Source: Fluviicola sp. (lineage in GTDB: Bacteria > Bacteroidota > Bacteroidia > Flavobacteriales_D > Crocinitomicaceae). Taken from it: a stretch of 64,000 nucleotides of DNA. Every line of letters starts with the position of its first letter. Position 1 is the first letter of the stretch. The notes under the pieces are model-generated. The model was not told where the DNA came from. It ran no database searches and saw nothing but the letters and a program-made list of their open reading frames with translations. The position numbers and the translations under genes were made by a program. Below are positions 33,790 to 42,405 of this stretch, in pieces. The stretch spans positions 16,952 to 80,951 of the forward strand of contig JARWZO010000028.1 of assembly GCA_029866325.1 (NCBI GenBank), read 5' to 3'.

Positions 33790-34929
33790 ATGAAACAGGC
33801 TGAAAACACGCACTTTATTCTTACGGGAGCCACCGGAATACTCGGATCACACATTTTATACGAACTCTTGTACCGCATTCATAAAAACGATTACAACGGA
33901 AGTGTGGTGCTGTTGCTTCGGTCGCGGAAAGACAAAACCGCAATTGAACGATATGATGAGCTTTTCGATGAAGCATTGGTGCCGGATTATTTCCACGCAG
34001 TGGATCGTTCGCGGATTGATGATTGTGTTGTACTGATCGATACGGACATTACCAACGTGCAACACGCAAGTTTAGCGAAACTGAACAAAGAGGTTCGTTA
34101 TCAACTCATTCACTGCGCTGCATCGGTCAACTTGGGAACGAATGAAGCAACATTCGACGAAATAAAACGCAACAATTACCTCGGAACACTCAACATCATT
34201 CACACCCTTTTACCTTACTTGTTTAAAGTCAGCTTTATAAGCACGGCTTTTTCTTCAGGGCATAAAAGCGGATTGATCGATGGCGGACTTTCGGATGAAT
34301 CGCCGAAGAGTTTCCGTAATCCGTATGAGCAATTCAAAGCGCAAACCGAACTCGAGGTTGTTCAAACCTGCAAAGGTTACGGGTTAGAATGGCAGATTTT
34401 CAGACCGAGCATTATTTGCGGGCGATTAGTGGATCACCCGCACCATGTGATTCCGAAATTTCTGGTATTTTACCTTTTCGGTGCTTTTTTCTACCGCATA
34501 AAAGAAGGATATGGTGACCAAACCATTCGGATTACGATGAATCAAGAATCGGGATTGAATCTGGTGCCGGTTGATTATGCAGCTAAAGCCATCGTGCGTG
34601 CTTTGGACACAGATATTCAGGAAATGAACATTGCCAACAGAACGTGTTTGCCAAACAATTATGCCGTGCCACACATGCTAAAAAAAGTGGGCTGGAAAAA
34701 TTACGAATTCACCGATCACATTCCCGAAGATCAAAATCCATTAGAAAAACTCTACTACCGTACAGTTGGCGCGCAGTTACACGAATACCTAGTGACTCCA
34801 GATCATGAATTCAACATCGGGAATCTGACAGACCTTATGAAAGACATGAAAGAGCCGGATGTGTTTGAACACTACCTACAACTCTGCGATTACGCAGTGG
34901 ATAAAGAATTCAACCACCTGCTTTCCTAA
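33790..34929 (+). CDS. SDR-family thioester-reductase-like NAD(P)-dependent protein
   Basis: A 379-residue extended SDR of the NAD_binding_4 (thioester reductase/male-sterility) type: ILTGATGILGSHILYELL (nucleotide motif), LIHCAASVNLG, SFISTAFSSGH with the catalytic-Ser region, and NPYEQFKAQTE carrying Tyr-x3-Lys. Then follow WQIFRPSIICG and NLVPVDYAAKAIV. Such domains reduce acyl thioesters to aldehydes or act as epimerases. It is stand-alone here, without an adenylation or carrier domain, so its substrate is unclear. The start at 33790 is supported by the promoter element just upstream. A terminator follows at 34994. Confidence 0.85.
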   Translation: MKQAENTHFILTGATGILGSHILYELLYRIHKNDYNGSVVLLLRSRKDKTAIERYDELFDEALVPDYFHAVDRSRIDDCVVLIDTDITNVQHASLAKLNKEVRYQLIHCAASVNLGTNEATFDEIKRNNYLGTLNIIHTLLPYLFKVSFISTAFSSGHKSGLIDGGLSDESPKSFRNPYEQFKAQTELEVVQTCKGYGLEWQIFRPSIICGRLVDHPHHVIPKFLVFYLFGAFFYRIKEGYGDQTIRITMNQESGLNLVPVDYAAKAIVRALDTDIQEMNIANRTCLPNNYAVPHMLKKVGWKNYEFTDHIPEDQNPLEKLYYRTVGAQLHEYLVTPDHEFNIGNLTDLMKDMKEPDVFEHYLQLCDYAVDKEFNHLLS

Positions 34930-34993
34930 ATCATTAAGTAGTCGTGAAGTGCTCTTTTGTAGCAGTTAGAGCCTTCCTGTTTGTTGAATAGCG

Positions 34994-35029
34994 AACGCAT
35001 CACCGAGTTTTGGTGGTGCGTTTGTTTTT
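34994..35029 (+). terminator. Rho-independent terminator
   Basis: AACGCATCACC (34994-35004) pairs with GGTGGTGCGTT (35012-35022) over 11 bp with one G.T pair and a 7-nt loop, then TGTTTTT. It ends the rightward transcript of the SDR gene just before the convergent sensor gene. Confidence 0.8.
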
Positions 35030-35033
35030 GTTG

Positions 35034-36764
35034 CTACAATTGACGAATAAACACCTCTAAATCGGTTTCCCTGTTCAGATCGAGTTTCTTGCGCAAACGG
35101 CTTCTGGCAACGTTCGTAGCATTGGTCGACGATTTCAGCAAGGCTGCAATTTCTTTGTTCGACAAATTGAGTTTGATGAGCGTACACAATTCGCGCTCGG
35201 TTTTGGTGAGATTCGGGTATTTTTCAACCAATCGTTGATGAAATTCGGCATTCACTTTTTCCGATTCACTTTCCAACGTATTCAAGCGTTCGTTCATTCC
35301 CAATTGCTGCTTCAAATCAGAAACCAACAGTTTGAGTGACAATTTGATGTTCTGGTCTTCGCGCTGCAATTGTTCCAGCGACGTCACCAGTGTTTTCGTA
35401 ATCTCGTGCTTCACTTGATTATTGGCACTTACCGATTCCAAATCGCGCTGTTTGAATTCCAATTCCATCGCATGGGCACGTTGTTCGGTTTCAAGTAATT
35501 GCTGCGTTCTGCGCGAAACCAGGTTTTCGAGGTTTTCATTCTGAACCTCTAGTGTGGCATTGGCAATTTGCAACTGTTCTGAAAAAAAGCGCACTTGTTT
35601 AAACGCAAAAGCGGTTTGACGAGAGAGCACAAACGTGAGGTAAAGCGCGTATAAAAATAACCCGTAGTGACTCGCAATTAATCCGCCAACGTGTTTGTGT
35701 ACAAACAAGAGATCACTCAACACCACCACAAACATGATTGCGTTACAGATCAAAATCGGTAAACTTCCTTCTTTTTTAAGCCGAAGGGCGACTACTGAAA
35801 TGATAGTAATGTATCCCGCCACCGCTATTGCATTGTAGGGGATCATATTTACCATTCGCGACCCTAAAGAAATTGGCGCTACAAGCACCAACACAATTTG
35901 ACCGACCCAAAAAACACCGCTGATCCAATTAAAAACACGCCCAGACTGAATATTTAAAAAGAATTCAGCTGTTTTCTGCATCAGAAAAAGTGCCGCAATG
36001 ATACTGATCAATTCAATCTGCAATGCCAAGGCCCAATTGCCCTCTCCTAAAAAAGCATACAACCAGCGCTCGTTCATGCATAAAAAATGTAGACTCATTA
36101 AAAGACAGGTTCCGGCATAATAAAAATGGTAGAAATTATTTTTTCTAAAAAACCCGAAACCAATATGAAACAATCCACAAAAGAGAATTGCTCCCGTTAT
36201 AAGAAACCCTAACATCGATGCACTTCCGGTAGCGCGATTCAAGGTGGTTTCTTCCCCCAATTGAATTGCTCCCAAAATACCACCTTCAAAATTCTGGTTA
36301 TTTGATACATGAATGGTAATCCACAAACTATCGGATGCTTCAATCGGTTTAATTATATGAACGTATCCGGCCTTCACCAAACGCTGATCTTTGGCTGTTT
36401 TTCCACCTGAAAGCACCAACTTGTCATTGGCATACAATTGAAAAGCAGTTGCTATATCACCTGTCTTAATGGCTAATGTTCGATGTTTCTTCGGAAGTAT
36501 TACCAACAAACGATAGGTTCCGAAACGGACATTTTTTTTCCACCCACCCGGTACTGTAATCGGTTCTGCATTGGAAAGCGGAACATTTGGAGCAACAAAT
36601 GCTCCGGGTTGAAAGAACCAATCACCGTTTAGCTCCAACGAACCATTCATTTCAAAACCGTGTGATCGGGCATCGAGCACTCCGTTTATTACCTTTGGCT
36701 CACCTGATGCCGAAAGCCCCCAAAAAGGAAGTGTCAAAAAAAAGAAAATCAGAAAACGTGTCAT
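35034..36764 (-). CDS. 7TM-DISM sensor with coiled coil and LuxR-type HTH
   Basis: A 576-residue one-component membrane regulator. From the ATG at 36764 (a TTG 24 bp upstream is less likely) it has a signal peptide (MTRFLIFFFLTLPFWGLSA). A jelly-roll extracellular domain (7TMR-DISMED2-like, about 30-180) and seven membrane helices (about 185-395) follow. A cytosolic coiled coil (about 395-500) leads to a LuxR-like helix-turn-helix at the C-terminus (NLTKTERELCTLIKLNLSNKEI then SSTNATNVARSRLRKKLDL). No kinase domain is present. Such proteins are common in Bacteroidota; ligand and targets are unknown, and a membrane-tethered DNA-binding domain is unusual. Confidence 0.88.
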   Translation of the reverse strand: MTRFLIFFFLTLPFWGLSASGEPKVINGVLDARSHGFEMNGSLELNGDWFFQPGAFVAPNVPLSNAEPITVPGGWKKNVRFGTYRLLVILPKKHRTLAIKTGDIATAFQLYANDKLVLSGGKTAKDQRLVKAGYVHIIKPIEASDSLWITIHVSNNQNFEGGILGAIQLGEETTLNRATGSASMLGFLITGAILFCGLFHIGFGFFRKNNFYHFYYAGTCLLMSLHFLCMNERWLYAFLGEGNWALALQIELISIIAALFLMQKTAEFFLNIQSGRVFNWISGVFWVGQIVLVLVAPISLGSRMVNMIPYNAIAVAGYITIISVVALRLKKEGSLPILICNAIMFVVVLSDLLFVHKHVGGLIASHYGLFLYALYLTFVLSRQTAFAFKQVRFFSEQLQIANATLEVQNENLENLVSRRTQQLLETEQRAHAMELEFKQRDLESVSANNQVKHEITKTLVTSLEQLQREDQNIKLSLKLLVSDLKQQLGMNERLNTLESESEKVNAEFHQRLVEKYPNLTKTERELCTLIKLNLSNKEIAALLKSSTNATNVARSRLRKKLDLNRETDLEVFIRQL

Positions 36765-36982
36765 CGACTGTTGTTGGAACGATTTCAAAAATACGGTTTC
36801 TATTTTTTTATGCTCTTATTGAAATACGAAATTTCTTCTTTCCTACGTATTTATTAAGTGTTGCGGTATTTAGAAAGAAAGTCCAACCTAAACACTTAAG
36901 TCAGTAGAACCTACATTCAGATACATACAATTTTTTTATCTAACAATCATTGTCTATTTTTACAACAAAATATTACTTAGCT

Positions 36983-38860
36983 ATGAAAAAAGTTTACTTA
37001 CTAGCAGGTGCTCTTGCTGCTGGTTTTGCTGTGAATGCACAGTACAACAATGCGAGCGTCGCTGCAAAAAACAATCGTAACCTACCTGGTTACGCGAATA
37101 AAAAAGGTCCTTCTGTTGAAAAAGCTGAAGGTGACGTACTTTACACAAACACTTTCAGCACTCCGTCTGACTGGGTATTCTCTAACGCAGGTGCTGCCGG
37201 AGTTCCTCCTCACACAGCTGGCGATTGGGCTATCGTGAATGCAATGCCAGCCGGCTTGACATCTCAAATTCCTACTTACGGTTTCCCAGGTGCTATGTTG
37301 TCTAATTCAGGTGGCAACTTTGCATTGGTGAACTCAGACGCTGCCGGTGCTTCTGCAACTCAAAATGCTTACTTAACAACTGCTGCGGGTATCGATTTAG
37401 CAGCATTGTTGACTACAAACGGTTCAGCTGCTAACGCACCGATGTACCTTGAGTTTACTGAAATTTACCGTCACTTCTTAGAGGAGTTTTACGTGTCTAT
37501 TTCAAATGACGGTGGTACAACATGGGTTGAGTTTCAAGTAAACCCGGAAGCTGAAGTTCCTGTAAACACCAATTCTGGTAATCCGGAAGAAGAAGTGGTA
37601 AACATTACTTCGGTAATCGGTGGTGGTAACTGGGGATCTGATGTACGTATCCGTTTCCGTTACCAAGGTGCTTATGACTGGTTCTGGGGAGTTGATGATG
37701 TGAAATTGGTTGAAGCATGGGATAACGATGTGAAAGTGACAAACTTCTACCAAGCTACGGATGTTACAACAACCAATGGTTTCGATTATTTTATTATCAA
37801 TCAATCTCAAACTAGTTTTCCTGGTGCAACTTTCGGTGCTGAAATTTTGAACAACGGAACCCTAGCTCAAGCTGGTGTGGCTCTTAATGCTAACGCTCCT
37901 TCAGCTAGCGCTTACAATCAAACCGGTACTGCCGTAGCACTTCCATTTGCTGCAACTGATTCTATTTCTGTTACTGTACCAATGATGATCCCTGCAGCCG
38001 TTGGTGACTATCCTGTTACATTGACTACACAGCTTACCGGAGTAACAGACAGCGAATTGACGAACAATACGAAAGTTATGACTATCCGTCGTGACCAATG
38101 GTTATATGGTCGCGATGACAACAACAGAACAGGTGCCATCTCTCAGGTAACTTCTCAAACTGATGCAGCACTTAGTATTGGTAATGTTATGGACATTTTC
38201 GATCCAATGGATATTACCATAATTTCTGCTCGATTAATTAATCAAGCAGCTGCTGAAGGCCAAGAGATTTACGGTCAAGTCTACCTATATGATGTTCCGA
38301 CTGACGACTGGGTGATTTTAGCTGAAACAGATCCACACGCAATTGTTGCTTCTGATTTGGATAACTTTGTAAACATGCCGTTGATTGGTGGTGCTGTTAC
38401 CGTAAATGCAGGAGACTTGTTATTGGTTGTTGCAGGACACTACGGTGGTACAAATGAAGTTGCTTTCGGTTTAGCTCAACCATGCGAAGAGCAAAGTGTG
38501 ATTGGATTCACTGCTGATGGTCAGTCTTTTGCTTTAACTACCCCAAATGCAGTAATGGTGCGTATTTCTGACCAACCATTGAGCGTAGACGAAAACACAG
38601 CTGATTTCTCAGTAAACGTTTTCCCTAACCCTGCGGTTAACGAGGCTACGGTTTCTTTTGAATTGACAAACACTTCTGATGTTACATTAACTGTTACTGA
38701 CCTTGCAGGTAAAGTGGTTTACACAAACAACTTGGGTAACACAACTGCTGGAAAACACAATGTAGAAATCAACACTGCTGTATTGGCAGGTGGTATCTAC
38801 GCTGTAAACTTCAGCGCAAACAACTCAGTAGTTACTAAGAAATTGGTAGTGAAAAAATAA
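36983..38860 (+). CDS. Secreted T9SS cargo protein with choice-of-anchor J-like domain
   Basis: A 625-residue secreted protein. I use the ATG at 36983, giving signal peptide MKKVYLLAGALAAGFAVNAQ. Residues about 45-260 form a jelly-roll resembling choice-of-anchor J domains (DVLYTNTFSTPSDW, YLEFTEIYRHFLEEFYVSIS, DVRIRFRYQGAYDWFWGVDDV). A middle beta region follows, then a C-terminal T9SS type A sorting domain (SVNVFPNPAVNEATV ... GGIYAVNFS ... KKLVVKK). Codon use is strongly biased towards a few codons compared with its neighbours, suggesting high expression. TATTTTTA just upstream resembles a -7 element. A terminator follows at 38883. Function beyond surface display is unknown. Confidence 0.88.
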   Translation: MKKVYLLAGALAAGFAVNAQYNNASVAAKNNRNLPGYANKKGPSVEKAEGDVLYTNTFSTPSDWVFSNAGAAGVPPHTAGDWAIVNAMPAGLTSQIPTYGFPGAMLSNSGGNFALVNSDAAGASATQNAYLTTAAGIDLAALLTTNGSAANAPMYLEFTEIYRHFLEEFYVSISNDGGTTWVEFQVNPEAEVPVNTNSGNPEEEVVNITSVIGGGNWGSDVRIRFRYQGAYDWFWGVDDVKLVEAWDNDVKVTNFYQATDVTTTNGFDYFIINQSQTSFPGATFGAEILNNGTLAQAGVALNANAPSASAYNQTGTAVALPFAATDSISVTVPMMIPAAVGDYPVTLTTQLTGVTDSELTNNTKVMTIRRDQWLYGRDDNNRTGAISQVTSQTDAALSIGNVMDIFDPMDITIISARLINQAAAEGQEIYGQVYLYDVPTDDWVILAETDPHAIVASDLDNFVNMPLIGGAVTVNAGDLLLVVAGHYGGTNEVAFGLAQPCEEQSVIGFTADGQSFALTTPNAVMVRISDQPLSVDENTADFSVNVFPNPAVNEATVSFELTNTSDVTLTVTDLAGKVVYTNNLGNTTAGKHNVEINTAVLAGGIYAVNFSANNSVVTKKLVVKK

Positions 38861-38882
38861 GATTCTTTCTTTAGAGAATATC

Positions 38883-38918
38883 AAACGCTCTGTTGACTTC
38901 GGTTGGCAGAGCGTTTTT
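38883..38918 (+). terminator. Rho-independent terminator of the T9SS cargo gene
   Basis: Perfect 10-bp stem AAACGCTCTG (38883-38892) and CAGAGCGTTT (38907-38916) with a 14-nt loop, followed by TTCCTTTT. Confidence 0.88.
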
Positions 38919-38933
38919 CCTTTTAGCATAATC

Positions 38934-39005
38934 CCACTAATAACTAACCACTAAAAACTAGCCACTAAAAACTAACCACTAATCACTAACGACTAATCAC
39001 TAATC
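38934..39005. repeat. Degenerate tandem repeat, CACTAAnnACTAAC type
   Basis: About 70 bp of near-tandem units built from ACTAAC/ACTAAT words (for example CACTAAAAACTAGC then CACTAAAAACTAAC). Unit length drifts between 7 and 14 bp. There is no spacer/repeat alternation, so it is not a CRISPR. It lies between the terminator and the fabD promoter region (TATCTTTA at about 39010). Confidence 0.75.
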
Positions 39006-39037
39006 TATTTATCTTTACCGCCACTAATTATGAACAC

Positions 39038-39919
39038 ATGAAAGCATACGTATTTCCCGGTCAGGGAGCTCAGTTTCCCGGAATGGGAAAGGATTTGTAC
39101 GAATCATCCGATATTGCAAAAGCACTTTTTCAGCAAGCAAACGACATTTTAGGATTCAACATCCAACAAATTATGTTTGAAGGAACGGAAGAAGAACTGA
39201 AACAAACCAAGGTAACTCAACCTGCTATTTTTCTACATTCAACCATACTTGCAGCTTGTCTGGGCGAGAGCTTTCAACCCGACATGGTTGCAGGACATTC
39301 ATTGGGTGAAATTTCGGCATTGGTAGCCAACAAAACTCTGTCGTTTGAAGACGGCTTGCGATTGGTATCAAAACGCGCTCTAGCAATGCAAGAAGCATGC
39401 GAACGCGAACCGTCGACAATGGCAGCGATCTTAGGTTTGGAAGACAGCTTAGTGGAAGAAATCTGTGCAAGCATCAACGGTGTTGTGGTTCCGGCCAATT
39501 ACAACTGTCCGGGACAATTGGTTATTTCGGGAAGTGTTGCAGCAGTTGAAGAAGCCTGTGCAAAATTGACCGAAGCAGGCGCTAAGCGTGCGTTGATTTT
39601 ACCTGTCGGTGGTGCTTTCCATTCTCCATTGATGGAACCGGCCCGTGAGGAATTAGCCGCAGCGATTAAAACAACAACCTTCCACACACCTATTTGTCCG
39701 GTTTACCAAAACGTTACCGCAAATGGTGTAACCGATCCTGTTGCCATTCAGGAAAACCTGGTTGCACAATTAACCGCCCCGGTTCGTTGGACACAAACCA
39801 TGAATCAGATGATCGCCGATGGTTGTACCGAAGTTATTGAGGTCGGTCCGGGCAAAGTATTGCAAGGATTATTCAAGAAAGTAGATCGCGCATTCCCAAC
39901 ATCCAGCGCAGAATTATAA
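39038..39919 (+). CDS. fabD: Malonyl-CoA:ACP transacylase
   Basis: A 293-residue FabD. YVFPGQGAQFPGMGKDLY is the N-terminal hallmark, VAGHSLGEISALVA holds the nucleophilic Ser of GHSLG, and VGGAFHSPLM carries the catalytic His. It loads malonyl groups onto acyl carrier protein for fatty-acid elongation. Start ATG is preceded by TATCTTTA, a near match to the -7 element, about 25 bp upstream. Stand-alone, not in a fab operon, which is usual in Bacteroidota. No abnormalities. Confidence 0.96.
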   Translation: MKAYVFPGQGAQFPGMGKDLYESSDIAKALFQQANDILGFNIQQIMFEGTEEELKQTKVTQPAIFLHSTILAACLGESFQPDMVAGHSLGEISALVANKTLSFEDGLRLVSKRALAMQEACEREPSTMAAILGLEDSLVEEICASINGVVVPANYNCPGQLVISGSVAAVEEACAKLTEAGAKRALILPVGGAFHSPLMEPAREELAAAIKTTTFHTPICPVYQNVTANGVTDPVAIQENLVAQLTAPVRWTQTMNQMIADGCTEVIEVGPGKVLQGLFKKVDRAFPTSSAEL

Positions 39920-39939
39920 TAGTATTGTAAATGTATGTG

Positions 39940-39973
39940 TGATGTGGCTCGGGACGCATCCCGAGCCACATCA
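39940..39973. repeat. Hairpin repeat, 15-bp perfect arms
   Basis: TGATGTGGCTCGGGA at 39940-39954 and its exact complement at 39959-39973, separated by CGCA. It lacks a T-tract, so it is more like a palindromic dispersed repeat than a terminator. It is followed by a fragment (GGTCGCGATTAATC) of the palindrome at 40074. Confidence 0.8.
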
Positions 39974-40020
39974 CCCATATCGTCATAATTGCGAGGTCGC
40001 GATTAATCACACACACCAAC

Positions 40021-40054
40021 AAAAAAGGTTTCCATGACATGGAAACCTTTTTTT
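40021..40054. terminator. Bidirectional terminator between fabD and pdhB
   Basis: AAAAAAGGTTTCCA (40021-40034) pairs with TGGAAACCTTTTTT (40040-40053) around a 5-nt loop. A/T runs on both sides serve the rightward fabD and leftward pdhB transcripts. Confidence 0.85.
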
Positions 40055-40073
40055 ATGAATACAATAGTTGTGA

Positions 40074-40105
40074 TTGTGGGGTCGCGATTAATCGCGACCC
40101 CACAA
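40074..40105. repeat. Perfect 32-bp palindrome
   Basis: A 16-bp arm TTGTGGGGTCGCGATT followed directly by its complement, with no loop, centred on TTAA. It lies 8 bp beyond the end of pdhB. The core GGTCGCGATTAATC also occurs near 39995, so this belongs to a local family of palindromic repeats, REP-like in style. Confidence 0.85.
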
Positions 40106-40113
40106 CATAATCA

Positions 40114-41094
40114 TCAATTTCTAGACAACGTCGTTTTAATTGCCTTGATCAATTTATCCAAATTTGGCAAAGCCGCATCAATCAGGGTTGGTGAAAATGC
40201 AAACGGTGTATCAGTTTGAGTCACACGCATTACAGGCGCATCCAAATAATCAAATGCATATCGTTGCAAGTGGTAAGCCATTTCAGATGAAATAGACGCC
40301 AACGGGAACGATTCTTCCAAAATAACGCAACGATTGGTTTTCTTAACCGATTCTACTACGGTAGTGTAATCGATCGGGCGAACAGTACGCAAATCAATTA
40401 CCTCGACAGAGATGCCTTCTTTTTCAAGAATTTCGGCTGCTTCGTAAGCTACTTTAATCACTTTTCCGAAAGACACAACTGTTACGTCAGTTCCTTTTCG
40501 TTTAATATCAGCTACTCCAATCGGAATGATGTATTCACCTTCCGGAATCTCACCTTTATCACCGTACATTTTCTCCGATTCAAAGAATACCACCGGGTCG
40601 TTGTCGCGGATAGCCGCTTTCAACAAACCTTTGGCATCATACGGGTTGGATGGAGTAATGACTTTCAATCCCGGGAAATGCGCATAAAACGCTTCAAAAC
40701 TTTGAGAATGGGTGGCTCCCAATTGTCCGGCAGTACCGTTTCCACCACGAAAGACAATCGGACAACCGTATTGACCTCCCGACATCTGCATCATTTTTGC
40801 AGCAGAATTGATGATTTGATCGGCAGCAAGGATGGCAAAGTTCCAGGTCATGAATTCCACAATAGGGCGTAAACCGTTCATGGAAGCACCTACGGCAATT
40901 CCGGCAAATCCCAACTCGGCAATCGGTGTATCGATTACTCGTTTCGAGCCGAATTCATCCAACATTCCCTGAGAAACCTTATACGCACCGTTGTATTCGG
41001 CAACTTCCTCCCCCATTAAAAATACGTTTTCATCGCGACGCATTTCCTCTGTCATGGCTTCTCTAAGTGCCTCTCTAAATTGAACTGTTTTCAT
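40114..41094 (-). CDS. pdhB: Pyruvate dehydrogenase E1 component, beta subunit
   Basis: A 326-residue E1-beta chain of a 2-oxoacid dehydrogenase. REALREAMTEEMRRDENVFLMGEEVAEYNGAYKVS, IDTPIAELGFAGIAVGASM and PIVEFMTWNFAILAADQI define the thiamine-diphosphate-domain half. VEVIDLRTVRPID and CVILEESFP mark the C-terminal transketolase domain. Strong similarity to PdhB-type chains favours pyruvate, though branched-chain 2-oxoacids cannot be excluded. The alpha subunit and the other components are not adjacent. Start ATG at 41094; the 510-bp upstream gap holds an unexplained inverted repeat. Confidence 0.94.
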   Translation of the reverse strand: MKTVQFREALREAMTEEMRRDENVFLMGEEVAEYNGAYKVSQGMLDEFGSKRVIDTPIAELGFAGIAVGASMNGLRPIVEFMTWNFAILAADQIINSAAKMMQMSGGQYGCPIVFRGGNGTAGQLGATHSQSFEAFYAHFPGLKVITPSNPYDAKGLLKAAIRDNDPVVFFESEKMYGDKGEIPEGEYIIPIGVADIKRKGTDVTVVSFGKVIKVAYEAAEILEKEGISVEVIDLRTVRPIDYTTVVESVKKTNRCVILEESFPLASISSEMAYHLQRYAFDYLDAPVMRVTQTDTPFAFSPTLIDAALPNLDKLIKAIKTTLSRN

Positions 41095-41458
41095 GCTTTT
41101 TCTAACTTAATTCTTCCTAAGGAAGGTCGCCAAAATTACAAAAAATACAATTCCACCGTTGCTATTTGGTACGCGAAATACGGAATTACATCATTCATCT
41201 CTAATAATGTGCGTTAGTAATAAGAATTACAGTCAGAATTTAGAAAAACCGATGGATTCAAAATTGTTTTTAAATCCATTATAAAACAGCTAATTGTACT
41301 TGGCAATTCAACCTATCACATTTGTGCTGTAAACAACGTTTACAATATTCGCTTTAATTGTACAAAACACTTCATTCGTTTATTCGTGGTGGAAAAAGTT
41401 AAGTACATTTTATCGCTAGTTTATAGCTCTTTCACTTGAAAACAGCAATCTTCTTCCT

Positions 41459-41500
41459 ATAAACAGTATCAAAATAACCCGTTATTCCGATACTGTTTAT
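41459..41500. promoter_or_regulatory. Nested inverted repeat upstream of etfBA
   Basis: In the otherwise featureless 41095-41620 interval, ATAAACAGTATC (41459-41470) pairs with GATACTGTTTAT (41489-41500), and inside it AATAAC pairs with GTTATT across CC. The result is an imperfect 42-bp palindrome without a T-tract, so more likely an operator or dispersed repeat than a terminator. It lies about 120 bp before the etfB -7 element. Confidence 0.5.
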
Positions 41501-41621
41501 CGTCGAATCTTACCATTTTCAAGCGATCTGACGAAATTCCTATTACTAACTCACATTAAAAAAGGACAAATTCGTTCAATTTTCTCTCTTAACGCACCGT
41601 TAATTTGCGAACTGAATTGCT

Positions 41622-41629
41622 TACATTTG
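41622..41629 (+). promoter_or_regulatory. etfB promoter -7 element (TACATTTG)
   Basis: Perfect TAnnTTTG match 23 bp before the etfB ATG at 41653. A TTTG at 41604-41607 is present, but the 14-bp spacing is shorter than usual. Confidence 0.65.
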
Positions 41630-41652
41630 CAACCGTAAAATCTGTTGAAAAC

Positions 41653-42393
41653 ATGAAAATTCTTGTTTGTATAAGCAAATCTCCTGATACAACATCTAAA
41701 ATTGCCTTTACCGACGGTAACAAGCAGTTTGATGAAAACGGAGTGCAATATATTGTCAATCCTTACGACGAGTGGTATGCCCTTGTACGCGGATTGGAAT
41801 TAAAGGAAACCCTTGGTGGAAATCTGACAATCATTACCGTTGGCACTGCTGCCGATGAGGCCGTGATCCGTAAAGCATTGGCGATTGGTGCAGATGACGC
41901 GGTGCGAGTGGATGCAGATGCAAAAGATGCTTATTTCACTGCGATGCAGATTGCAGAATACGCAAAAACAAATGCTTTTGATTTGATCCTTACAGGTAAA
42001 GAAACCATCAATTACAACGGTTCGCAAGTAGGTGGAATGATTGCCGAAGCATTGGATTTACCGTTTGTTTCATTGGCAACTAAATTGGACATCACCGGCA
42101 CCACTGCTCGTATGGAGCGCGAAATTGTTGGTGGTTTGCAAGTCGTAGAAGCGAATCTTCCGTTAGTGGTTTCGTGTGCAAAAGGAATGGCGGAACAACG
42201 CATTCCGAACATGCGCGGTATCATGGCGGCTCGTACAAAACCACTTCAAGTGGTAGCGGCAACTGCTGTTGAAGATCTTACAACTTATGTTGAATACGGT
42301 TTACCTGCTGCTAAATCGGCAGTAAAAATGATTGATCCGAACAACATGGATGAGTTGGTTGAATTGTTACACAACGAGGCGAAAGTCATCTAA
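41653..42393 (+). CDS. etfB: Electron transfer flavoprotein, beta subunit
   Basis: A 246-residue EtfB starting at ATG 41653 (KILVCISKSPDTTSKIAF); an upstream in-frame ATG at 41605 would overlap the promoter. LVRGLELKETLGGNLTIITVG, GADDAVRVD and LILTGKETINYNGSQVGGMIAEALDLPFVS match the family, including the AMP-binding region. EtfB with EtfA accepts electrons from acyl-CoA dehydrogenases and passes them to the quinone pool via ETF:quinone oxidoreductase. Twelve bases separate it from etfA. Confidence 0.95.
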   Translation: MKILVCISKSPDTTSKIAFTDGNKQFDENGVQYIVNPYDEWYALVRGLELKETLGGNLTIITVGTAADEAVIRKALAIGADDAVRVDADAKDAYFTAMQIAEYAKTNAFDLILTGKETINYNGSQVGGMIAEALDLPFVSLATKLDITGTTARMEREIVGGLQVVEANLPLVVSCAKGMAEQRIPNMRGIMAARTKPLQVVAATAVEDLTTYVEYGLPAAKSAVKMIDPNNMDELVELLHNEAKVI

Positions 42394-42405
42394 TTTCTCG
42401 AAGAC

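Noticed and set aside
38883..38918. Regulatory riboswitch after the T9SS gene
   Set aside because: A simple perfect stem followed by a T-tract is a terminator.
38934..39005. Possible CRISPR-like array
   Set aside because: Units are short, degenerate and contiguous with no spacers, and no cas genes are in the window.
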